From contig JBNKDE010000011.1 of assembly GCA_050288105.1 (NCBI GenBank), forward strand, positions 1 through 64,000: DNA of 64,000 nt, given 5' to 3'. The DNA is from JACNJF01 sp050288105. GTDB lineage: Bacteria > Pseudomonadota > Gammaproteobacteria > GCA-001735895. The position numbers and the translations under genes are program-made. The notes beneath the pieces are model-generated. The model was given only the letters and a program-made list of their open reading frames with translations, searched no databases and was not told the DNA's origin. Positions 55,793 to 63,292 of the stretch are shown here, in pieces; positions within the stretch are counted from its first letter, which is position 1; every line of letters starts with the position of its first letter.

Positions 55793-56782
55793 CTACTTAA
55801 TCAGACCAGCTTTCGTTAGCTGCATTTCTGCAGTGCTTTTCAGGTTGTACATAAACTTTGTATATTGCTCAGGCGTCAGGTCACCATCTTCGACTCCGGC
55901 CTTACGAGCATATTGCTGATAACTGTCAGTAGCCATTGCTTTGTAAATGGCATCAGCAATTTTTTTCTGTGTTTCCATGGGGATTCCTTTTGGGCCAAAG
56001 ACTCCACGAACCTGAGCCCAGCCTTCATCCACATCATAGCCCTGTTCATCAAAGGTTTGCACATTAGGTAAAGTACCTAAACGCTTGGGACCGAGCACGC
56101 CTAATCCTTTTACACGGTTAGACTCAAAATACTGAACTATGGGCCCCAGACTGGCTATACCCACATCGACATGCCCACCCAGCAAACCTGTCATAATATC
56201 GGGAGTAGACTTGTGCGCTACCCAGTTAAACTTAACGCCTGCAACGTCTTCCAGCATGGCAGTACCGATACTTTGCATCGAGCCAATAGGGCCAAAACCA
56301 CCAATATTGATTTGTCCTTTGTTCTTTTTAGCCGCTTCCACGAGATCTTTTAGCGAATTGAATTTGGAGTCACTACGCACAAAAAACACGATCGGATCAA
56401 CCTGGCTCAGGGCTATCCAGGAAAAATCATCGAGTGAAAAAGTACCCTTTAAGTTGGTGAGCATACTGGTAACGTGGGTAACGGTATTCACTGCGAGGGT
56501 AAGGCCATCTGGTTTGGCAGAACGCACCTTGTTCATCTGGGTGGCACCACCGCCGCCAGGCGCATTGATAACGACCACTTTCTGTCCAATGATAGGTTCG
56601 AGTTCTTTTGCCAGCGTACGGATATAAACATCGGTACCACCACCAGGCTTGGTATGCAGAATGACATTGACATTTCCTGTTGGCCAGTCGTCTGCGACAG
56701 CTAAGCCTGCAAACATGACTGAAGTCGCGAGAATAAGCGCACTGACCAGCTTGGCAATCATTGTTTTGTAATTGTAAATCAT
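55793..56782 (-). CDS. tctC: Tripartite tricarboxylate transporter substrate-binding protein (TctC family)
   Basis: ATG 56782, behind a GAGGTGGA site, gives 329 residues with a signal peptide (MIYNYKTMIAKLVSALIL..., cleavage near LAVADDW). The mature protein has the Bug/TctC features (HTKPGGGTDVYIRTLAKEL, VVINAPGGGGAT) and captures carboxylates in the periplasm. It lies upstream of the CaiB and MmgE/PrpD genes. Its upstream and start region is duplicated at 60722-60931. An ORF start at 56938 is an artefact of the upstream region. Confidence 0.93.
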   Translation of the reverse strand: MIYNYKTMIAKLVSALILATSVMFAGLAVADDWPTGNVNVILHTKPGGGTDVYIRTLAKELEPIIGQKVVVINAPGGGGATQMNKVRSAKPDGLTLAVNTVTHVTSMLTNLKGTFSLDDFSWIALSQVDPIVFFVRSDSKFNSLKDLVEAAKKNKGQINIGGFGPIGSMQSIGTAMLEDVAGVKFNWVAHKSTPDIMTGLLGGHVDVGIASLGPIVQYFESNRVKGLGVLGPKRLGTLPNVQTFDEQGYDVDEGWAQVRGVFGPKGIPMETQKKIADAIYKAMATDSYQQYARKAGVEDGDLTPEQYTKFMYNLKSTAEMQLTKAGLIK

Positions 56783-56921
56783 GAATATTCCACCTCTGTT
56801 TAACTGATTGTAATTAATATTTATTGCAGATTTTCTGACAGACCTATGGTAGTCAAGCCATTTGTTGAGTGCCATTAAGTATAAGTTTGGCAAACAACTC
56901 TCATTTATTAGCCATAACAAC
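56702..56921 (-). repeat. Direct repeat copy A: tctC start and upstream region
   Basis: This stretch (promoter, ribosome-binding site and roughly the first 27 codons of tctC) is closely similar to 60722-60931, in the same orientation, with scattered substitutions and two short indels. The two copies bracket the GC-rich TRAP/isochorismatase block. Confidence 0.85.
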
Positions 56922-56948
56922 AGCCTTATGTTCCTCATGGGGTGACCC

Positions 56949-57044
56949 TTGCCTCATCCGAACTACGATTTCAATGACGATACCCTGCCATGGACTGCCA
57001 GTTATTGGTCGAAACTAGTCGAACAGGAACTCGAGCCCGTATAG
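56949..57044 (+). pseudogene. Possible gene remnant at the edge of the GC-rich block
   Basis: A 31-codon frame from TTG 56949 reads PHPNYDFNDDTLPWTASYWS and ends at 57044. Its composition looks protein-like, but it is too short to identify and has no ribosome-binding site. It lies between repeat copy A and the dctM gene and may be a fragment left by the insertion. Confidence 0.3.
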
Positions 57045-57116
57045 CTACGTTCATTGGGTTATTGATTCGACAAGAACTGTTTACCGCCGCACACCAGCAG
57101 GCAAAGCTCACACTCG

Positions 57117-58406
57117 TTAAATCAACAGGAATGTGAGCGCCGGGAACAGCACGATGATCGCGAGGCGCACGATGTCTGCAGCCCAGAACGGGATCACTCC
57201 TTTAAAGATTGTCGACAGTGGAACGTCCGGCACAATCGACTTTATAGCGAAAACATTCATCCCTAGCGGTGGGGTAATCATTCCCGTTTCGACGACGATA
57301 ACCAGCACGATCCCAAACCAAATGGGGTCGTATCCAAGGCCTGTAACAATCGGAAAAATCACGGGAACCGTCAGCAGAATCATACCGATACTGTCCAGAA
57401 AGCACCCGAGAATGAGGTACATCAACAGTATGCCAAGCAAGATGACGAAGGCTGGCGCATTGAACGAAAGGATATAATCCGAGATTGCGATATTGGCACG
57501 TGTCAGAACGAAGAAGTTTATCAACATGAATGCACCAAAGATGATAAGTGCGATCACGCCAGTTGTGGCTATGGTCGATCGCAAGGCATTTATCATCTCA
57601 CGCCAATGCAGCGATCTGCGCACCAACCCGATACTCAGCGCAAAGATCACGCCAAAACCTGCGGCCTCTGTCGGTGTGAAAATCCCCAAATAAAGCCCGC
57701 CTATGATCAGCACAAACAACATAACCATGCTGAAAACCTTGGGAATGGCGCGGATCTTCTGCATAAAAGTGGTCGGCACGCCAGCCCCCGACGATTTCGG
57801 CCATACGCGAACAACGATCGCAATCGTCAGCGTATAGATGACCAATTGCATCAGACCGGGAATCACAGCTGCGACAAACAAATCCGTGATCGATGTTTCT
57901 GTCAGCACACCATAAATGACCAACATGATGGAGGGTGGGATTAGAACACCCACGGTACCGCCTGCGGCGACTGCCCCTGTAGCGAGCGCGTCACTATAAC
58001 GATACTTCTTCATTTCCGGCAGCGCCACCTGGCCCATGGAGGTGGCGGTCGCCAGGGACGACCCGGAGATCGCGGCAAAACATCCGCAAGCGGCGATAGT
58101 CGCCATTGCTAGCGATCCCTTCAGGCCTCCAAAAAGACTGGCACACCCTTCGTAAAGCTCACCAGACATGCCAGCTCGGGTCGCGAGATTCCCCATTAGA
58201 ATGAAAAGCGGAATGATGCAGAGTTCATAATTGAACCCGATTTCGGTCACGACCTCACCCACCATGAAAAACGCGGTATCGACACCGTAAAGCATAACGA
58301 TGCCGGTGAATGCCGAAAGTGCCATCGCCGCGCCGATGGGAATACCGAGAACCATTTGTCCCAGTAGCAAGGAAACAACCAGAAACAAAGCTGTCATCTC
58401 ATCCAT
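57117..58406 (-). CDS. dctM: TRAP transporter large permease (DctM)
   Basis: This 429-residue protein has about twelve membrane helices typical of the DctM ion-transporter superfamily (PLFILMGNLATRAGMSGELYEG, GTVGVLIPPSIMLVIYGV, ETGMITPPLGMNVF). It couples sodium or proton flow to uptake. The start region overlaps dctQ by 8 bases; a longer ORF start at 58469 is unlikely. It is the last gene of the P-Q-M operon. Confidence 0.93.
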   Translation of the reverse strand: MDEMTALFLVVSLLLGQMVLGIPIGAAMALSAFTGIVMLYGVDTAFFMVGEVVTEIGFNYELCIIPLFILMGNLATRAGMSGELYEGCASLFGGLKGSLAMATIAACGCFAAISGSSLATATSMGQVALPEMKKYRYSDALATGAVAAGGTVGVLIPPSIMLVIYGVLTETSITDLFVAAVIPGLMQLVIYTLTIAIVVRVWPKSSGAGVPTTFMQKIRAIPKVFSMVMLFVLIIGGLYLGIFTPTEAAGFGVIFALSIGLVRRSLHWREMINALRSTIATTGVIALIIFGAFMLINFFVLTRANIAISDYILSFNAPAFVILLGILLMYLILGCFLDSIGMILLTVPVIFPIVTGLGYDPIWFGIVLVIVVETGMITPPLGMNVFAIKSIVPDVPLSTIFKGVIPFWAADIVRLAIIVLFPALTFLLI

Positions 58407-58908
58407 TATCGGTACCGTCCGAGTTTTCTTGTGAGCCGGCAGGCCGGGCCAGTTCCAGGGCGGAAACAAGGCAGGCGACGCACAATACGCCGAGTGAAAT
58501 GCCCGTCATTATGTATAGTGGCAAGTGAAGTACCGGGGTCAGGTCCCCGGATGCCTTAAGAGATATCATTCGTTCGGTAAGCCCCCACGTGGCACCGAGC
58601 ATAACCAACAGAACGGCAAGTTGACCCAGCTTCTCCAACCAGACCTGCCATTTCCTGGGTGCCAGAGACGAGAGCAACTCCAGCCTGATATGGTCCCGGT
58701 TATGAACGGCCTGCACGAATGCGCCGAACGTGACGATTGCCATCAGGCTTTCGATCAACTCGACGGTGCCGGGCAAAGGCGACGACAGCAGGTACCGGCC
58801 GATCACGTCGACGAATATCAATACGGCGAGTCCCGACAGGACCACTGCTGCGATCACAGCAATGGTCCGACGGGCATAATCTCCGTATAGGAAAAGTTTC
58901 CTAATCAC
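58399..58908 (-). CDS. dctQ: TRAP transporter small permease (DctQ)
   Basis: This 169-residue protein has four hydrophobic segments and the DctQ motif region (DVIGRYLLSSPLPGTVELIESLMAI, FVQAVHNRDHIRLELL). It pairs with DctM. It starts 8 bases after dctP and overlaps dctM. The GC content is visibly higher than that of genes outside the block. Confidence 0.92.
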   Translation of the reverse strand: MIRKLFLYGDYARRTIAVIAAVVLSGLAVLIFVDVIGRYLLSSPLPGTVELIESLMAIVTFGAFVQAVHNRDHIRLELLSSLAPRKWQVWLEKLGQLAVLLVMLGATWGLTERMISLKASGDLTPVLHLPLYIMTGISLGVLCVACLVSALELARPAGSQENSDGTDNG

Positions 58909-58916
58909 GATTGGAA

Positions 58917-59915
58917 CTATTTCGCGATGGCTTCAAGCACGGCATCGGCATTGACGCCTTTTGCTTTCGCCAGATCTTTCCAATTCTGAACGATCGTCTT
59001 TGAACGCTGCTTGAGATCTGCAAATACTTCGTCGCTGACTTTGTTGATCTCATGCGAGCCGTCCGCCGCCACTTCTTTGCGCATGTCTTGCGCGGCTTTG
59101 TCCCAGGCGCGGCCGAGGAACGCTGCCGTTTCCGGCCCCGAGTTTTCGTCGATCACAGCGCGAAGGTCAGGCGGTAAGGAATTGTACGATTCCTTGTTCA
59201 TCGCAAAGAAGAACGCAATGGTGTAGAGACCATTTGGGACTTCCAGATGATACGGGACAAGCTTCTCCAGGCGATAGGATCTGACGGCGTCCCAGGGAAA
59301 CAGAATGCCGTCCGCCACACCACGCGCGAGGGCCTCGTGCGCCTTGCTCGCCGGCATGACGACAGCCGATGCACCCAGCGCTTCGGCCCATTTGACACCT
59401 GCACCGATGGTCCGAATTTTCTTACCCTTGAGGTCATCGGGAGAAAGAACCTTTTCTTTCGAATGCAACACGCCTGGGGAATGAACGTGAATTGCCAGCA
59501 GTTTTGTATCTTGAAACTCCTTGTCGGCGAAATACTCCTGCCAGAGCTTAGTGATTCTCCGACTTCCTTCTTCTGCGGTCGGCGACAGGAAAGGAAGTTC
59601 GATGACCTGGCTCAGTTCGAAACGCCCGGGAGTCCAGGGCAATGCGCCCCACCCCGCGTCAACCACGCCTTGACGGATCAGGTCATACTGGCCAGCGGGC
59701 TTGCCGATAATCGCCTTATCGACGGTCACATTGATACGCCCGCCGGATTCCTTGCCGACCTTCTTGGCCCATTCGTTCAGCGCGAGCGCAATGGCGTGGT
59801 TGGGGTTCGGGTTCCAGTTGGCGATGCGCAGATTGAACTCTGCGGCCGATGCTGTACACGGCGCCAAAATTGCCACGGCGAGTGCAAGTAAAATTTTTGA
59901 TGTCAGATGCTTCAT
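58917..59915 (-). CDS. dctP: TRAP transporter substrate-binding protein (DctP)
   Basis: ATG 59915, behind GAGGAGG, gives 332 residues with a signal peptide ending near TASAAEF. The mature protein has the DctP fold with the carboxylate-binding Arg region (KGKKIRTIGAGVKWAEALGASAVVMP). The ligand is probably an organic acid. It heads the dctP-dctQ-dctM operon, 118 bases after the isochorismatase-like gene. Confidence 0.93.
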   Translation of the reverse strand: MKHLTSKILLALAVAILAPCTASAAEFNLRIANWNPNPNHAIALALNEWAKKVGKESGGRINVTVDKAIIGKPAGQYDLIRQGVVDAGWGALPWTPGRFELSQVIELPFLSPTAEEGSRRITKLWQEYFADKEFQDTKLLAIHVHSPGVLHSKEKVLSPDDLKGKKIRTIGAGVKWAEALGASAVVMPASKAHEALARGVADGILFPWDAVRSYRLEKLVPYHLEVPNGLYTIAFFFAMNKESYNSLPPDLRAVIDENSGPETAAFLGRAWDKAAQDMRKEVAADGSHEINKVSDEVFADLKQRSKTIVQNWKDLAKAKGVNADAVLEAIAK

Positions 59916-60033
59916 TGTGTACCTCCTCGATATCATTGGTCATAAACTTAGAATTATGTTCGGAGCACTTGTCCCCGCCGGCTCGTTAACGTCAGGTGCT
60001 GAGCCGGTTTGCACCCTGCCTTCCCCAGGTTGG

Positions 60034-60621
60034 CTAAATGAGTGAATTCAGAAATTCGACGGAATCGGAGACAGTGGAGAAAAGCGGCAGGATTTTCTCG
60101 CACTCAACACGATGCAGATCCATGTCGGGAGATGCGCAGCAGTCTTCCAGAACCGTGACGAACAATCCGGAGTCGTCCCCATGTCGGGCCGTACTGTCGA
60201 CGACCATGTGCGTATACACGCCAGCCAGAACGATGCGTTCGACCCTGTTTACCTGCAACCAATTCAGAAGGTTCGTATTGTGAAATGGATTTACTGCACG
60301 TTTTGTTACCACCAGATCTTGTTCCTGCGGCGACAAACCATCGGGAAAGCCGGTGCCGAATTCACCTATGATCAGTGCATTCAGTTCTTTCAAATGTGCG
60401 AGTCTCGACTGTCGGCTGATCGCATCCTTGTAGCCCTTCTCAAACCCAACGTTGATGAAAACCACGGGCCAATCCTTTTCTCGGAACGTCTCGGCGACAC
60501 GAGCGGTCTTCTCAACAAGTTGACGGTCGCGGGCAATTTTCCAGAATCCCTTCGATCCTACCTTCCCCGCTTGATCGATGAGCTCGTTCTGAAGGTCTAG
60601 AATTAGAAGTGCGCTTTTCAT
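60034..60621 (-). CDS. Isochorismatase-fold hydrolase without the catalytic cysteine
   Basis: ATG 60621 gives 195 residues with Asp9 (LLILDLQNELID) and Lys107 (VVTKRAVN) of the family. At the position of the nucleophilic Cys of amidohydrolases the sequence is GVYTHMVV, so Val140 replaces Cys. True isochorismatases also lack this Cys (GVYAHIG-type), so an isochorismatase-like or non-cysteine mechanism is more likely than nicotinamidase or carbamoylase activity. The start overlaps the tctC remnant frame by 4 bases. Confidence 0.87.
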   Translation of the reverse strand: MKSALLILDLQNELIDQAGKVGSKGFWKIARDRQLVEKTARVAETFREKDWPVVFINVGFEKGYKDAISRQSRLAHLKELNALIIGEFGTGFPDGLSPQEQDLVVTKRAVNPFHNTNLLNWLQVNRVERIVLAGVYTHMVVDSTARHGDDSGLFVTVLEDCCASPDMDLHRVECEKILPLFSTVSDSVEFLNSLI

Positions 60622-60794
60622 TTCATTTCCCCGGTTGTCGGGCCGCAAGCTGCCGTAATCTGTAGCCGTTCTGGAGATACATAACCTGCCAGTCCTCGAC
60701 GACCCCGGTGTCGGACGAGGTTAAGCCTGCAAACATGACTGAAGTTGAGAGAAGAGGCGCACTGAGCAATAATTGTTTTGTAATTATAAATCAT
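60618..60794 (-). pseudogene. Truncated, frameshifted tctC 5' end
   Basis: From ATG 60794, behind the same GAGGTGGA site as the intact tctC, the frame reads MIYNYKTIIAQ like tctC. It then diverges after short deletions into unrelated sequence and stops at 60618, overlapping the ATG of the isochorismatase-like gene (ATGAAATGA). It is a broken paralogue. Its expression signals could now drive the downstream gene by translational coupling. Confidence 0.8.
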
Positions 60795-60931
60795 GAATAT
60801 TCCACCTCTGTTTAACTGATTGTTATTTATATATTGCAGATTTTCTGACAGACCTATGGTAGACAAGCCGATTGTTGAGCACCATTGAGTATAAGTTTGG
60901 CAAACAACTCTCTTTTATTAGTCATAACAAC
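60722..60931 (-). repeat. Direct repeat copy B: tctC start and upstream region
   Basis: This matches 56702-56921 in the same orientation. It includes long identical runs over the ribosome-binding site and the AGATTTTCTGACAGACCTA region, and it marks the right edge of the GC-rich block. Confidence 0.85.
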
Positions 60932-60967
60932 TGACATTAAATTAACCAGGTATTGGCTCAAACAAAA

Positions 60968-60988
60968 AACCTCCTTTATAAGGAGGTT
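60968..60988 (-). terminator. Rho-independent terminator after tctA
   Basis: AACCTCCTT and AAGGAGGTT form a perfect 9-bp stem with a 3-base loop. On the minus strand it is followed by TTTTTTG, 32 bases after the tctA stop. It should end the tctB-tctA transcript before the tctC remnant. Confidence 0.88.
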
Positions 60989-61020
60989 AAAACTTGAACA
61001 GAGGTGTTAACGTATCTGAG

Positions 61021-62511
61021 TCAGGATTTTTTATTATCTGACTGTTTTCGCCATAGCTTGAACATTGGAACAATAAATGAAAGCGCAGAAATACTGAGTA
61101 AAATCATGGTGAGTGGATGTGTGTAAAATATATCCCAAGCACCATGCGATATCACCATTGCTCGTCGATAGTTACTTTCCAGCATATCTCCAAGAACCAG
61201 TGCCAGAATAATTGGCGCCAGCGGTATGTCGGCTTTACGCAGAATGTATCCAATAATTCCAAATGCTGTCATCACAAAAACTGGGAACATCGTCGTATAC
61301 GAAGAATAGGCACCGACAAGGCAGATCCCGGAGACAATAGTCGCAATTGCAGGACGCGGAATATTGGCAGCCTGTGACCAGAAGCGTGCTCCAGCAAGGC
61401 CAATAAATACCATGATGGGAACACCAATCCAGAGAGAAGCAAATATCGTGTAGGGAATTTCCGGATTATTGGTAAACAGTAGCGGCCCGGGCTGAATACC
61501 CTGTACCATTAGTGCGCCGATCATGATTGCCGTCGTAGGTGAACCTGGAATGCCCAGCGCCAGCAAAGGTGCCAAAGCGCCACACACAGCTCCGTTGTTA
61601 GCTGATTCGGAAGCCGCTACGCCCGCAATCTCACCATGGCCAAACTTCTCAGGGTTTTTTGAAAAACGCTTGGTTACCGCATAGGATACAAAAGAAGCAA
61701 TGGATGCACCTGCACCAGGAATTACCCCTATACCATAGCCCAGCACCGAGCCACGAAAAATGACAGTCTTGAGTTTGGGATAGCTGCTAAATGGTACTGC
61801 AAACACGCCACGCAGAGGCTCAGTTTTGATTTTTTTGGCCGCTCCTTCTTCGATCATAAAAAGCACCTCAGAAAGTGCATACAATCCCAATAGCACCGGA
61901 ACCAGAGGTAGGCCATCAAAGAACTCAGGCGAGGGAGTGAATCGAGGCGCACCTGTTTGCGCGTCCAGACCGATGGTTGCAAGCATTAGCCCTATACCCA
62001 TAGAGACTGCTCCCTTGATCGGTGACCCCGACGAAAGACCAGACACCAGACTCAAACCGAGTACTGCCATAGCAAAATATTCGGTAGGCCCAAACTTTAA
62101 CGCAAATTCAGACAAGGGGATGGCGGTTAAAGCGAGCAGAAATGCGCTAATGAAAATAGCAGTCCCAGACGACACAATTGATACGCTCAGTGCAAGACCT
62201 GCCTTGCCCTGCTTCGTCAGCGGGTAACCATCCCATGACGTTGCCACGGCGGCGGCGGTACCCGGTGAATTGATCAAAACCGCACTGATGGCGCCTCCGT
62301 ATTCCGCAGCCGCATACAGCGCAACCAGACCTACAATCGACGCCACTGGATCCATCCCATAAGTGAAGGGTATTAGCAACGCAACGCCAAGGCTGGGGCC
62401 AAGGCCTGGAATTGCACCGATCAGGTAACCGAGGAAAGCCCCAACCACTACGGCTCCCCATGCCATTGGGCTTGCAAATGCGTCAAAACCGGATAATAAA
62501 TGCTCAATCAT
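61021..62511 (-). CDS. tctA: Tripartite tricarboxylate transporter large permease TctA
   Basis: This 496-residue protein has about eleven or twelve membrane helices and the TctA signature (GAIPGLGPSLGVALLIPFTYGMDP, GVIPGAGASIASFVSYAV, LGIPGSPTTAIMIGAL). It works with TctB and a TctC binding protein. It lies 9 bases after tctB with a GAGG site. No intact tctC is in this operon; the nearest intact one is at 55793. Confidence 0.95.
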   Translation of the reverse strand: MIEHLLSGFDAFASPMAWGAVVVGAFLGYLIGAIPGLGPSLGVALLIPFTYGMDPVASIVGLVALYAAAEYGGAISAVLINSPGTAAAVATSWDGYPLTKQGKAGLALSVSIVSSGTAIFISAFLLALTAIPLSEFALKFGPTEYFAMAVLGLSLVSGLSSGSPIKGAVSMGIGLMLATIGLDAQTGAPRFTPSPEFFDGLPLVPVLLGLYALSEVLFMIEEGAAKKIKTEPLRGVFAVPFSSYPKLKTVIFRGSVLGYGIGVIPGAGASIASFVSYAVTKRFSKNPEKFGHGEIAGVAASESANNGAVCGALAPLLALGIPGSPTTAIMIGALMVQGIQPGPLLFTNNPEIPYTIFASLWIGVPIMVFIGLAGARFWSQAANIPRPAIATIVSGICLVGAYSSYTTMFPVFVMTAFGIIGYILRKADIPLAPIILALVLGDMLESNYRRAMVISHGAWDIFYTHPLTMILLSISALSFIVPMFKLWRKQSDNKKS

Positions 62512-62520
62512 TTGCTGGCC

Positions 62521-63039
62521 TCACTGAAAATAAACATCAAGTGCAACTGCGAAAACCAGATAGATTCCAGCAGTAACTCCAAGGGATACACCAATAATGT
62601 GAATCAGGCGTCGTTCGCCTGCCACAAGCATTGTGATCACGCTAAATACCGCAATGCAGATAAAGGCGCCCATTGTTTCGAATAACGCTGCCTGAGCAAT
62701 CAGTATAATGGATGCAGCCAACACATAAGCCGGGCGACCGATTGTGATCATGGTCATTTGTTGTTGGCGCTTATAGCGCAAAATACTATCAAACAGATAC
62801 AGCACTAACGCAAACAGTGTTCCAGCGGATAGCAAAAGCGGGAAGCCTCCGGGGCCGATATCTACCGGGTTATAGGGTTCCGGCAACTGCAGCGTCTGAT
62901 AGGTATACCAGCCCACCGCAGCCAGGATGACAATGCCTAGAATGAGTTCAAAATAGAATAGCGGAAAATGTATTTCATGTTGATGGCTGACAGGCGTACG
63001 ATCTTCTGCCTCATATAGCTCTGGTATCTCTGGTATCAT
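62521..63039 (-). CDS. tctB: Tripartite tricarboxylate transporter small permease TctB
   Basis: This 172-residue protein has four hydrophobic segments (about 28-48, 64-84, 100-122, 140-165) and the TctB feature YNPVDIGPGGFPLLLS. It is preceded by GAGAGG. It heads the tctB-tctA unit. Confidence 0.92.
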   Translation of the reverse strand: MIPEIPELYEAEDRTPVSHQHEIHFPLFYFELILGIVILAAVGWYTYQTLQLPEPYNPVDIGPGGFPLLLSAGTLFALVLYLFDSILRYKRQQQMTMITIGRPAYVLAASIILIAQAALFETMGAFICIAVFSVITMLVAGERRLIHIIGVSLGVTAGIYLVFAVALDVYFQ

Positions 63040-63071
63040 AATTTCCTCTCTCGTATCTTGAGCCTTATAAC

Positions 63072-63254
63072 TTATGCTTCTTTTGTCTGGCTCTTATCGT
63101 TTTTCGATACTCTGGTTTCTGACCGGACTTTTATCAAGTTAGCGGTCTTCATCTGGTATCGCTTGCTTATTTCGGACACTTGAGGTCCGTTATGGAACAT
63201 CTTGAGCGTTGCTCCACGGATGTTCAACTGAGTAAATAGTTCGTCGTCCCTACC
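63072..63254 (-). pseudogene. Possible fragment of an Old Yellow Enzyme gene
   Basis: The minus-strand frame contains DELFTQLNIRGATLK, resembling the conserved N-terminus of NADH:flavin oxidoreductases (LFTPLTIRGVTLKNR). It is preceded by a stop and followed by unrelated codons up to 63072. If real, it is a short gene scrap left by rearrangement between the truncated dehydrogenase and tctB. The match is short and seen by eye only. Confidence 0.3.
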
Positions 63255-63292
63255 CTATTTGTTTTGGCAATAGCTGAATTCAGGGTGGGCAT

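Noticed and set aside
56783..56938. 52-residue N-terminal extension of the tctC frame
   Set aside because: The signal peptide and a strong ribosome-binding site start at 56782; the extension is just the open upstream region.
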